From the NCBI GenBank assembly GCA_002304835.1, contig DBPK01000001.1, positions 148,157 to 211,836 of the forward strand: a stretch of DNA of 63,680 nt, in the 5' to 3' direction. Shown piece after piece: positions 56,280 to 63,680 of this stretch (its first letter is position 1; each line of letters starts with the position of its first letter). The stretch is from Firmicutes bacterium UBA1422. GTDB lineage: Bacteria; Bacillota; Clostridia; Peptostreptococcales; Anaerovoracaceae. The translations under genes and the position numbers were made by a program. The notes under the pieces are model-generated. The model did not search any database and had not been told where the DNA came from. It saw only the letters and a program-made list of their open reading frames with translations.

Positions 56280-57280
56280 AATTTTCTGCCTCCCAGATAT
56301 GCGATACCCACCGCATTATCTTCTGATAGATCTCCGAAAAGTGTTTCAATGTTTTCGTTCCTGATATACCGGCTCCGGCGCATATATCTTCTGAGAAATC
56401 TGCTGGATGCCACTCCGCCCACAAAGATGACATTTTTGATATCGGTTTTTATGCATGCATCGCAGGTGGTCTTTTCGATTCTTTCTGCTATTTTAAAGAA
56501 AAGTTCAAGAATTATCAGCTCTTCTTTTCCGTTGTTTTTTTTGATGCCGCGAAGAACATTGGTCTCTATCCCCGAAAGATTGAACATGAGGCCGTCTGCC
56601 TTAATGGGCGTCAAGTAATTGACAAGAGTCTCCGGCTTTTCATTTGATATTTCATTTGACTTTTCAAAGGCTCTTTCGGCTGTTTCGTCCATCGTTTTGC
56701 CCGCCGGAAAAGCCATGCCCAAGAAAACCCCTACTCTGTCTATGAGCTGTCCAAAAGAAATATCTTTTGAACCGCCGATTATTTGCTGTTCTGATGAACC
56801 GCCCAGTATCTGCTGTTCCCGGTTTTGAACTTTTATGAGTTCGCAGGTGCCTCCGGAAATATGCCAGTACAAAAAAGTATCTTCGTCCTTTAAAATGCTT
56901 TTTTCTTTTACTGCGGCAATATGCCCTTCCTGATGAGAAAATTCAAAGCACGGTACTGAAAGCTCTTCCGCCAGCATAAGCGCTTTTTCCTTTCCTGCCA
57001 GGAAGACGGGCATATAAGAGTCCGAAACGGGTCTTGGCTTTACTGAAACAGAAACAGCAGCTACGCGCATAAGGTCATGGTCCTGCTCCAGGTGAAGAAA
57101 TATCTCCTCCAGATTTTTTTCATGCATACTTCGGGCCTCTGACTGTCTCAGCCCTCTCATCCCCGGAGGTACAGAAAGACTTTTTCTTATATCCCTTATT
57201 ATTTCACCGCTTATATCTGTCAGGGCTACGGATGTCGTATATGCGCTTGTATCTATTCCTATTATCTTATCTTTTTTCAT
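56261..57280 (-). CDS. TsaD/Kae1-like paralogue (M22-type, diverged)
   Basis: A 339-residue ASKHA-fold protein. It keeps the family frame: IGIDTSAYTTSVALTD at the start, the metal-binding pair in SHQEGHIAA, HISGGTCELI, and GGVASSRFLRRYM near the end. The usual GDD-x-x-D-AAGEAFDK part of true TsaD is altered to ISFGQLIDRVGVFLGM, then FPAGKTMDETA, and there is a short repeated insert (EQQILGGSSEQQIIGG). Such Kae1-like proteins sit next to nusB/xseA in several Clostridia, and the essential tsaD is elsewhere in those genomes, so t6A synthesis is not assumed. Its start overlaps the nusB stop by 4 nt. Confidence 0.75.
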   Translation of the reverse strand: MKKDKIIGIDTSAYTTSVALTDISGEIIRDIRKSLSVPPGMRGLRQSEARSMHEKNLEEIFLHLEQDHDLMRVAAVSVSVKPRPVSDSYMPVFLAGKEKALMLAEELSVPCFEFSHQEGHIAAVKEKSILKDEDTFLYWHISGGTCELIKVQNREQQILGGSSEQQIIGGSKDISFGQLIDRVGVFLGMAFPAGKTMDETAERAFEKSNEISNEKPETLVNYLTPIKADGLMFNLSGIETNVLRGIKKNNGKEELIILELFFKIAERIEKTTCDACIKTDIKNVIFVGGVASSRFLRRYMRRSRYIRNENIETLFGDLSEDNAVGIAYLGGRKLWRQNP

Positions 57281-57678
57281 TCTTTGTTCCTGGTTATATG
57301 TCCCAGGATACCGTTCATAAATTTGCCCGATTCTTTTCCTCCGTATTTTTTTGCCAGATCCACTGCTTCATTTATGGCAACAGAATCAGGAATATCATCC
57401 ATATATAAGATCTCGGCAGTGGCCACCCTGGCTATTGCCAGATCTGTCTTGGGCATGCGTTTTACTGACCAGTTGTTGGAGCTTTCGTTTATTGCCCTGT
57501 CTATTTCATTCAGATTGTCCTTTGCTGCGTTAAACCCGGCACTTATATACTCTCTGTGATTTTCGGGTATTTGGCGATCGCTGATCAGAAGGTCTTTTAA
57601 CTCAAGGCTACAGTCATTTTGTGCTTCCATCTGGAAAACTATGTGCATTAGGATCTCTCTGGCTTCAGATCTTTTCAT
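57277..57678 (-). CDS. nusB: Transcription antitermination factor NusB
   Basis: A 133-residue all-helical protein with SEAREILMHIVFQME, MPKTDLAIARVATAEILYMD and VAINEAVDLAKKYGGKESGK, then FMNGILGHI, the NusB signature. It binds boxA RNA with S10 (NusE) in rRNA antitermination. ATG 57678 is chosen over the longer frame to 57723, which would lie wholly inside asp23; the start still overlaps asp23 by 14 nt. Confidence 0.94.
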   Translation of the reverse strand: MKRSEAREILMHIVFQMEAQNDCSLELKDLLISDRQIPENHREYISAGFNAAKDNLNEIDRAINESSNNWSVKRMPKTDLAIARVATAEILYMDDIPDSVAINEAVDLAKKYGGKESGKFMNGILGHITRNKE

Positions 57679-58051
57679 TTTTTTCGCTCTCTTCTTCAAC
57701 GCCCTGAACATGAATATTGACACCCAGGACTTCTCTGTCGGTCATCGTTTCAACTTCATTTTTTACATTGCTTTGTATGTCCCAGGCTACTGTGGGTATT
57801 TTGACACCATATTCAACAATGACGTATACATCAAAAATGATGCCGTCATCGTTCTGGCTTACTTTTACACCCTTTGAAAGGGATTCTTTACCCAGTAGGC
57901 TCTCGGCAATTACATCGGACACACCGCCGGCCAGCTCCGCCACTCCTTCCGTTCTAAGGGTGGCGTTTATAGCGCATATGGCCATGACTTCATCGGATAT
58001 TTTGACCGAGCCCAGGTCTTCATCATGTATCGGTTCGAAATTGTCTATCAT
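57665..58051 (-). CDS. Asp23/Gls24 family protein (YqhY-like)
   Basis: A 128-residue protein: GSVKISDEVMAICAINATLR, ELAGGVSD, GVKVSQNDDGIIFDVYVIVE and VAWDIQSNVKNEVETMTDRE, the standard Asp23 pattern. YqhY, its Bacillus counterpart next to nusB, is linked to acetyl-CoA carboxylase control. ATG 58051 has GAGG upstream on the minus strand; TTG 58063 is less likely. A TATAAT -10 box (58074-58069, minus) stands just upstream and heads the long minus-strand series. Confidence 0.9.
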   Translation of the reverse strand: MIDNFEPIHDEDLGSVKISDEVMAICAINATLRTEGVAELAGGVSDVIAESLLGKESLSKGVKVSQNDDGIIFDVYVIVEYGVKIPTVAWDIQSNVKNEVETMTDREVLGVNIHVQGVEEESEKNEKI

Positions 58052-58078
58052 AAAAAACCTCAAAACTTATTATATCAG

Positions 58079-58105
58079 AAAAAGAGCGGGTTTTCCGCTC
58101 TTTTT
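58079..58105. terminator. Terminator of the hrcA-grpE-dnaK-dnaJ operon
   Basis: AAAGAGCGG (58081-58089), loop GTTTT with one pairing G, CCGCTCTTT (58095-58103), with A-run and T-run on either side, so it can work in both directions. Confidence 0.85.
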
Positions 58106-58121
58106 TTAGGAATAGTTGTGC

Positions 58122-59276
58122 TTATTTAAAAAACTCTTTTATGGTTTCCGCAAACTTGCTCTTCTTCTGGTATGCGTCTGCCGTAACCTCTTTGGCCATT
58201 TCTTCTACGGCCTTTTTCTGTTTACTGTTTAATTTGGTGGGCACTTCCAGTACTACCTTTACATAAAGGTCTCCTTTTTTGTTGCCTCTGGCACTGGGAA
58301 GTCCTTTGCCTTTAAGTCTGAACACCGTTCCGGGCTGGGTGCCCGGCGGAACTTTGTATGAAAGTCTGCCGTCCATGCTGGGCACCACTATGTCATCTCC
58401 CAATGCCGCCTGATTAAAACTTATGGGAATTTCCAGATGGAGATCCGCTCCGGTTCTTTTGAATATTTTATGGGGTTTCACGGACATGATCACATAAAGG
58501 TCTCCGGCGGGACCGCCGTTTATTCCCGGCTCTCCCTGCCCTTTGATGGTGATGACAGAATCATTGTCAACTCCTGCGGGGATCTTTACGGATAGTGTTA
58601 CATCCTTCTTGATCCTTCCGTCGCCTCCGCATTCGGGACACGGAGTTTCGATTATCTTGCCTGTTCCGTTACAGTCCGGGCAGGGACTGACACTTTGGAA
58701 CTGACCGAATGGAGTATTCTGTACAGTGTGTATCTCTCCTTTGCCACCGCATCTGGGACATGTCTTTTTTGATGTCCCCGGAGCAGCTCCGCTGCCTTTG
58801 CAGGTGGGACACTGAACATATTTGTTCAGTTTAATGTCCCGTTTTGTTCCCTTTGCGGCTTCCTCAAAGGTGATAGTAAGACCTTTTTGGATATCTCTTC
58901 CGCGCATTGGTCCCGTATTTCTCTGTTGGCTGAAGCCGCCCCGGCCGCCGAACATCCCTCCGAACATATCGAAGATATCTTCAAAACCGCCGAATCCGCC
59001 TCCCGCAGCGCCGCCAAAACCGCCGGCACCACCAAAACCGGCGTTTGGATCAACGCCGGCATGGCCGAATCTGTCATACCTGTTTTTCTTTTCGGGGTCG
59101 GACAAAACACTGTATGCTTCGTTGACCGCCTTGAAGTTCTCTTCGGCAGTTTTATCTCCGGGATTTTTGTCCGGATGATACTCCATAGCCTTTTTTCTGA
59201 ACGCCTTTTTTATTTCTGCATCACTTGCGCCCTTTTTGAGGCCGAGAACTTCATAAAAATCACGTTTCTCTGACAT
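58122..59276 (-). CDS. dnaJ: Chaperone protein DnaJ
   Basis: A 384-residue type I Hsp40: J domain with HPDKNPGDKTAEENFKAVNE (HPD loop), Gly/Phe-rich region (GFGGAGGFGGAAGGGFGGFE), four zinc-finger CxxCxGxG motifs (CPTCKGSG, CPRCGGKG, CPDCNGTG, CPECGGDG) and the substrate-binding C-terminus. It delivers substrates to DnaK and stimulates its ATPase. Its ATG overlaps the dnaK stop by 1 nt (TAATG). Confidence 0.97.
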   Translation of the reverse strand: MSEKRDFYEVLGLKKGASDAEIKKAFRKKAMEYHPDKNPGDKTAEENFKAVNEAYSVLSDPEKKNRYDRFGHAGVDPNAGFGGAGGFGGAAGGGFGGFEDIFDMFGGMFGGRGGFSQQRNTGPMRGRDIQKGLTITFEEAAKGTKRDIKLNKYVQCPTCKGSGAAPGTSKKTCPRCGGKGEIHTVQNTPFGQFQSVSPCPDCNGTGKIIETPCPECGGDGRIKKDVTLSVKIPAGVDNDSVITIKGQGEPGINGGPAGDLYVIMSVKPHKIFKRTGADLHLEIPISFNQAALGDDIVVPSMDGRLSYKVPPGTQPGTVFRLKGKGLPSARGNKKGDLYVKVVLEVPTKLNSKQKKAVEEMAKEVTADAYQKKSKFAETIKEFFK

Positions 59277-61156
59277 TATTTGTTTTCGTCCTTTTCATCA
59301 GTTTTGTCATCGTCAACAACTTCATAATCCGCATCAACAACATTGTCATCTGCGCCGCTTTGAGCATCTGCTCCGGAATCGGTTCCCCCACCCATGTTGG
59401 GATCAGCTCCCTGGCTTTGCTGGGCCTGTTCATACATTTTGGCTGAGATGGTGTGGAAATGTTCTGTCAGTTTTTCAGTCTTTTCTTTTATGTCTTCTAC
59501 AGTGCCGTTTTCAAGGACGTCGGAAAGTTCCTGCTTTGAATCTTCGATGGTTTTCTTTTCATCTTCGGAAAGCTTGTCGCCCAGGTCCTTGAGATTCTTT
59601 TCTGTTTCATAGATCAGTGTTTCTGCCTGATTTCTTACTTCGACTTCTTCCTTTTTCTTTTTGTCTTCTTCAGCAAACTGTTCCGCCTCTTTTACTTTGG
59701 AATTTATTTCATCTTCAGAAAGCTTTGTGGATGAAGTAATTGTTATTCTCTGTTCTTTTCCGGTGCCCATATCCTTTGCGCTTACATTTACGATGCCGTT
59801 TGCATCGATATCAAATGTAACTTCGATCTGGGGTACTCCTCTGGGTGCCGGCGGTATCCCTGCCAGCTGGAACCTCCCCAGGGTGATATTGCCTGCGGCC
59901 ATATCCCTTTCTCCCTGCAGAACGTGTATATCGACAGCCGTCTGATTGTCTGCGGCCGTGGAGAATATCTGGCTCTTTTTGGTGGGTATGGTGGTGTTTC
60001 TTTCTATGAGTCTGGTGGCAACTCCTCCCAGGGTCTCTATGGACAGTGAAAGAGGAGTAACATCAAGCAGAAGTACATCCTTTACTTCTCCCGTAAGTAC
60101 ACCTGCCTGTATGGCTGCACCTATTGCAACGCATTCATCCGGGTTTATTCCCTTGAAAGGATCTTTACCTGTTATTTTTTTTACGGCTTCCTGCACGGAA
60201 GGAGTCCTTGTGGATCCTCCCACCAGTATCACTTTTTCTATATCGTTGTTTGTTACACCGGCATCTGCCATGGCTTTTTTCATGGGACCTATGGTCTTTT
60301 CTACAAGCGAGCCTGTCAGCTGCTCAAATTTAGCTCTTGTGATATCCATGTTCATGTGCAGAGGACCGGCATCATTCACTGTGATGAACGGCAGGTTTAC
60401 ATTAGTGCTTTGAGCACTGGAAAGCTCTTTTTTTGCCTTTTCTGCAGCTTCTCTCAAACGCTGCAGGGCCATTTTGTCTTTCCTCAGATCGACTCCGTTT
60501 TCTTTTGCAAAGCTGTCAGCCATGAAATCCAGAAGTATGTTATCGAAGTCATCTCCGCCCAGCTTGTTGTTGCCGTTTGTTGCCAGAACTTCGAACACAC
60601 CGTCTCCCAGTTCAAGGATAGAAACGTCGAAGGTGCCTCCGCCCAGGTCGTAAACCAGTATTTTGTGAGTGCCTGCTTCTTTGTCAAGACCATAGGCCAG
60701 CGATGCGGCTGTGGGCTCGTTTATGATCCTTTTTACGTCCAGGCCTGCTATCTTGCCCGCATCCTTTGTGGCCTGCTTCTGACTGTCTGTAAAGTAGGCA
60801 GGTACCGTTATTACAGCTTCTGTTACTTTCTCTCCCAGATAACTTTCTGCATCCGTCTTGAGCTTACCAAGCACCATGGCAGAAATATCCTGGGGTGTAT
60901 ATTTCTTGCCGTCTATTTCCACGGTATAATTTGTTCCCATGTGTCTTTTTATTGAGGATATCGTTCTGCCGGGGTTGGTTATGGCCTGCCTTTTTGCTGT
61001 TTCTCCCACCAGCCTTTCTCCGCCCTTTGTGAATGCCACCACTGAAGGTGTCGTTCTTTGGCCTTCCGCATTGGCGATAACTACCGGGTCTCCCCCTTCA
61101 AGCACTGATACGCATGAATTTGTTGTACCCAGGTCTATTCCTATTACTTTTCCCAT
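59276..61156 (-). CDS. dnaK: Chaperone protein DnaK
   Basis: A 626-residue Hsp70: GIDLGTTNSCVSVLEGGDPV, VPAYFTDSQKQATKDAG, YDLGGGTFDVSILELGDG, GGSTRTPSVQEAVKK and substrate domain VTPLSLSIETLGGV. The C-terminus is an acidic tail (EVVDDDKTDEKDENK). It folds proteins with DnaJ and GrpE. It lies 36 nt downstream of grpE, and its upstream spacer carries AAAGGAG. Confidence 0.98.
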   Translation of the reverse strand: MGKVIGIDLGTTNSCVSVLEGGDPVVIANAEGQRTTPSVVAFTKGGERLVGETAKRQAITNPGRTISSIKRHMGTNYTVEIDGKKYTPQDISAMVLGKLKTDAESYLGEKVTEAVITVPAYFTDSQKQATKDAGKIAGLDVKRIINEPTAASLAYGLDKEAGTHKILVYDLGGGTFDVSILELGDGVFEVLATNGNNKLGGDDFDNILLDFMADSFAKENGVDLRKDKMALQRLREAAEKAKKELSSAQSTNVNLPFITVNDAGPLHMNMDITRAKFEQLTGSLVEKTIGPMKKAMADAGVTNNDIEKVILVGGSTRTPSVQEAVKKITGKDPFKGINPDECVAIGAAIQAGVLTGEVKDVLLLDVTPLSLSIETLGGVATRLIERNTTIPTKKSQIFSTAADNQTAVDIHVLQGERDMAAGNITLGRFQLAGIPPAPRGVPQIEVTFDIDANGIVNVSAKDMGTGKEQRITITSSTKLSEDEINSKVKEAEQFAEEDKKKKEEVEVRNQAETLIYETEKNLKDLGDKLSEDEKKTIEDSKQELSDVLENGTVEDIKEKTEKLTEHFHTISAKMYEQAQQSQGADPNMGGGTDSGADAQSGADDNVVDADYEVVDDDKTDEKDENK

Positions 61157-61192
61157 TTTTTTATCTCCTTTACTTTCTTAGATTTTCTTATT

Positions 61193-61798
61193 TTATTCGG
61201 CCACTTTGACCATTGAAGGACGTATTACTTTGCCGTTCAAGGTGTAGCCCTTCTGCATCACCTGCACAACATGACCGCTTTTGATATTGTCTGTTTTTTC
61301 CGTCATGACCGCATTGTGCAAATTCGGATCGAACTCATTTCCGTCCGCTTCTATTTCTTCAACGCCGGAGTTTTTCAAAACCCCCTTCATCTGATCGAAT
61401 ATCATGACCATTCCTTCGTGGAATTTTTCGGATCCCGACGGATCCCGGTCAAGAGCTCTTTCGAAGTTGTCCATAACATCCAGCAATTGGGTGACTATTT
61501 TTTCGTTGGCGTAAGCCTGTACTTCGCCCCTTTGTTTTTCGGAACGTTTTTTGTAGTTCTGAAAATCTGCCATAAGACGCAGATATCTTGTTTTCAGATC
61601 TTCGTCTTCTTCGGTTTCTTTTTTTTCTTCCGGTGTATCAGGTTCCTTTTCGTCTTTTGGGATCTTTTTTTCTTTTTTTTCTGCTTCTTCTTTTTTTGTT
61701 TGGTGTTTCCTGTCTTTACTTTTTTCTTCCCCGGAACCATCCTTTATATTTTGTTCTTTTTTTTCTTCTTGGGATATTTTATCTTTTTTTTCAGTCAT
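61193..61798 (-). CDS. grpE: Nucleotide exchange factor GrpE
   Basis: A 201-residue protein. About 70 residues of extremely Lys/Glu-rich low-complexity N-terminus precede the GrpE core: RYLRLMADFQNYKKRSEKQR, LLDVMDNFERALD, FDPNLHNAV and GYTLNGKVIRPSMVKVAE. ATG 61798 is chosen because GGAGAAAAGGAAG lies upstream; the frame reaching 61831 would lie inside hrcA. It overlaps hrcA by 8 nt. Confidence 0.95.
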   Translation of the reverse strand: MTEKKDKISQEEKKEQNIKDGSGEEKSKDRKHQTKKEEAEKKEKKIPKDEKEPDTPEEKKETEEDEDLKTRYLRLMADFQNYKKRSEKQRGEVQAYANEKIVTQLLDVMDNFERALDRDPSGSEKFHEGMVMIFDQMKGVLKNSGVEEIEADGNEFDPNLHNAVMTEKTDNIKSGHVVQVMQKGYTLNGKVIRPSMVKVAE

Positions 61799-62846
61799 CT
61801 TCCTTTTCTCCTCCCGTAAGCTTATAGGCATTGCTTATATTATCTGTCAGATACTCTATGACCGAAGTGATCTGATCATATTTCATTCTGGTGGGGCCTA
61901 TTACTCCCAGTTTCCCCACAAGTTTGCCGTCCACATGATAGGTAGCCGTAACAAGGCTGCATTCTCTCATGTTTTCATCGGCATTTTCTGTTCCTATGGT
62001 AACTATAAGGCCGTCTTCCCGGGTAATAAGCTTCTTGGTGAAATCTTCTTTTTTGTTAAGCATCTCCATGAACAGCTTGGCTTTGCCCAGGTCATTATAT
62101 TCCGGTATGGAGAAAATATTTGAGAGCCCGTCCATATAAAGCCTTACATTCAGCATTTCCTCCAGAGTTCTCATAAAGTTGGGCATTATGTTTTTTGCAA
62201 GCCGGCTCATGGCTTCTATATCGCTCTCAAAAGATTCTATTATGTCCATGGTAAGAGCCTGACTGAGGGTTTTGCCCTGGAAATTCAATGTCATGGTTTT
62301 TGACAGTATTTTGAGTGATTCATCCGTGTACGGAACATTGAGCTTAAGAGCCGTATTTGATACCTTGCCTGTTTCGGAAACGATCATGAGCACAACGGTG
62401 CGTTCATCCACAGGAAGGACATTGATGAACCTCAGGGTGTCTTCGTCCTGCTTGGGGGTCATGGCAAATGATGTCAGGTTTGTGATCTCCGAAAGGATCT
62501 CTGCTGCCCGCTCTATGGTCTTATCCAATTCGGAAACATTATCATAAAGTTTCGAGGCAATGGTATCCTTCTCGTCTTTGGAAAGATGGTACTTCCCGCC
62601 GCCTGACATGATTTCGTCCACATAAAGCCTGTATGCCTTTTCTGAAGGCACACGTCCGGCCGAAGTGTGAGGATGTGTCAGAAATCCCATATCCTCCAGA
62701 TCGGACATCTCGTTCCTTATGGTCGCCGGGCTGACGCCCAGATCATATTTTTTAGAAAGTGTCCTTGATCCAACAGGTTCTGCCGTTCGCACAAAATCGC
62801 CTATTATCGCCTGAAGTATCTTAAGTTTCCTTTCGTTCAAACTCAT
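61791..62846 (-). CDS. hrcA: Heat-inducible transcription repressor HrcA
   Basis: A 351-residue protein: N-terminal winged helix (LNERKLKILQAIIGDFVRTA; PVGSRTLSKKYDLGVSPATI; RNEMSDLEDMGFL) followed by the GAF-like dimer and IDD domains typical of HrcA. It binds the CIRCE element just upstream and represses its own operon until heat or unfolded protein titrates GroEL. It is first gene of hrcA-grpE-dnaK-dnaJ. Confidence 0.96.
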   Translation of the reverse strand: MSLNERKLKILQAIIGDFVRTAEPVGSRTLSKKYDLGVSPATIRNEMSDLEDMGFLTHPHTSAGRVPSEKAYRLYVDEIMSGGGKYHLSKDEKDTIASKLYDNVSELDKTIERAAEILSEITNLTSFAMTPKQDEDTLRFINVLPVDERTVVLMIVSETGKVSNTALKLNVPYTDESLKILSKTMTLNFQGKTLSQALTMDIIESFESDIEAMSRLAKNIMPNFMRTLEEMLNVRLYMDGLSNIFSIPEYNDLGKAKLFMEMLNKKEDFTKKLITREDGLIVTIGTENADENMRECSLVTATYHVDGKLVGKLGVIGPTRMKYDQITSVIEYLTDNISNAYKLTGGEKEDD

Positions 62847-62864
62847 TTCTTACCACCCTTACTG

Positions 62865-62891
62865 TTAGCACTCAAACATAACGAGTGCTAA
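62865..62891 (-). promoter_or_regulatory. CIRCE element (HrcA operator)
   Basis: TTAGCACTC (62865-62873), 9-bp spacer, GAGTGCTAA (62883-62891): a perfect consensus CIRCE, 19 nt before the hrcA start. Confidence 0.98.
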
Positions 62892-62901
62892 TCATGTTCA
62901 T

Positions 62902-62930
62902 AATCTAACATTATTGAACAGGCATGTCAA
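62902..62930 (-). promoter_or_regulatory. Promoter of the hrcA operon
   Basis: On the minus strand TTGACA (62930-62925), 17-bp spacer, TAGATT (62907-62902). The start would fall just upstream of the CIRCE, so HrcA would block initiation. Confidence 0.75.
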
Positions 62931-62998
62931 TACTTTTGGTAAAATTTTTTATAAATATGGTTTTAATTGTGATTTCGCTTGTGATCTCAGTTGAGATT

Positions 62999-63680
62999 TC
63001 AGTTCCCCGCTGTTTCCCAGTTCATAGCACATTTTACGGCCTGATGCCATTTTTTCATGCGAAAGGACCGCTCTTTTGAACCGATAGAAGGCTTGAAACG
63101 TTTGTCGGCACTGCAGTTGCCGGCAATATCTTTTTCGTCCTCCCAGTAACCTGTGGAAAGCCCCGCAAGATAGGCGGCTCCCAGAGAAGTGGTCTCTATG
63201 CAGGCAGGTCTTATTACATCCCGATCCAGTATGTCCGCCTGGAACTGCATAAGAAAATCGTTTGCACTGGCTCCTCCGTCTGCCTTCAGGTCAGTCAGTG
63301 TACTTTCAAGATCGGAGGCCATGGCATCGGCCAGGTCTCTGGTCTGGAACGCCATTGATTCAAGGGCGGCTCTTACGATATGGTTTTTGTCCGTTCCTCT
63401 TGTTATGCCCAGTATGGTTCCTCTGGCATAGGGATCCCAGTATGGGGCACCCAGCCCTACGAAAGCAGGAACAAAATAGCATCCAGCCGAATCGGAAACC
63501 GAAAGGGCCATTTTTTCTGATACTGTCGCATCATCAAAAAGCTCCAGTTGGTCTCTTAACCACTGTATGGCTGCACCTGCCACAAAGACAGAGCCTTCCA
63601 GGGCATAATAAACGGTGTCTCCTATCCCCCAGGCTACAGTCGTTATAAGTCCGTTTTTGGAAAATACCGGTTTCTCCCCT
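62999..63680 (-). CDS. glpK: Glycerol kinase, C-terminal part (5' end outside window)
   Basis: The frame is open to the window edge, and about 227 residues are visible. It starts in EKPVFSKNGLITTVAWGIGD and continues with YYALEGSVFVAGAAIQWLRD, PAFVGLGAPYWDPYARGTIL, TDKNHIVRAALESMAFQTRD, LKADGGASANDFLMQFQADI and LGAAYLAGLSTGYWED, all hallmark blocks of FGGY-family glycerol kinase. It makes glycerol 3-phosphate from glycerol and ATP. The first half lies beyond the window. The ~150 nt between its stop and the hrcA promoter holds no gene. Confidence 0.95.
   Translation of the reverse strand, partial: GEKPVFSKNGLITTVAWGIGDTVYYALEGSVFVAGAAIQWLRDQLELFDDATVSEKMALSVSDSAGCYFVPAFVGLGAPYWDPYARGTILGITRGTDKNHIVRAALESMAFQTRDLADAMASDLESTLTDLKADGGASANDFLMQFQADILDRDVIRPACIETTSLGAAYLAGLSTGYWEDEKDIAGNCSADKRFKPSIGSKERSFRMKKWHQAVKCAMNWETAGN

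Overview
The window looks like a chromosomal segment of a strictly anaerobic, low-to-medium GC Clostridia-type Firmicute. The main signs are an electron-bifurcating-type [FeFe] hydrogenase (hydCBA) behind a Rex-like operator, Firmicutes-specific neighbourhoods (alaS-ireB-ruvX; iscS-iscU-mnmA; hrcA-grpE-dnaK-dnaJ with a perfect CIRCE; asp23-nusB-xseAB-ispA-dxs-tlyA), strong GGAGG ribosome binding sites, sigma-A promoters and a LexA-type SOS promoter. The exact family cannot be fixed from sequence alone. No rRNA, tRNA, insertion sequence, prophage or CRISPR array was seen.

Left part (1-23 kb, mostly + strand). The window opens inside a trehalose-6-phosphate synthase/phosphatase fusion, followed by a GH65 disaccharide phosphorylase, beta-phosphoglucomutase and glucokinase: a compact make-and-break module for trehalose (or a related glucobiose) feeding glucose 6-phosphate. 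After a lone minus-strand SGNH-like protein come a CoA-acylating aldehyde dehydrogenase with an LCP cell-wall ligase, then a self-regulated TetR/14-TM MFS exporter pair. rplU-rpmA-obgE follow; L21 has a long Lys/Ala/Glu tail ending in a SAP-like motif. Next come hydCBA and the two-gene radical-SAM pair (TIGR03960/TIGR03936 type).

Middle part (23-41 kb). This is the surface and housekeeping region: a ComEA-like protein, a thioester-domain surface adhesin, ynzC (DUF896), iscS-iscU-mnmA, a ferredoxin-fused aldo/keto reductase, alaS-ireB-ruvX and a lipoprotein. A class I c-di-GMP riboswitch with an intrinsic terminator then controls a secreted beta-rich/fibronectin-like protein, and a BspA-type leucine-rich-repeat protein with the same kind of Fn3 module follows. 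A minus-strand LysM protein resembling the SOS division inhibitor YneA lies behind three LexA-like boxes.

Right part (41-63.7 kb, minus strand). A nearly continuous minus-strand series runs, in transcription order, glpK (partial); hrcA-grpE-dnaK-dnaJ; asp23-nusB-tsaD-like-xseA-xseB-ispA-dxs-tlyA-aminotransferase-mutS-mutL-miaA-tyrosine recombinase-unknown Cys-rich protein-ynbB-VTT membrane protein. Many genes overlap by 1-26 nt.

Recurring oddities: short unrelated tandem repeats (16-28 bp units) in at least seven intergenic spots; promoters whose -10 region lies inside a long perfect palindrome (comEA-like, ynzC, tetR); and two genes whose promoters predict near-leaderless mRNAs (ruvX and the TIGR03960 gene). 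I found no clear multi-gene system of an unknown kind. The best leads are the extended L21 with parallel loss of the Prp/L27-extension system, the c-di-GMP-controlled surface module, the recombinase with a coupled unknown protein in the usual hfq slot, and the exporter with a giant external loop.
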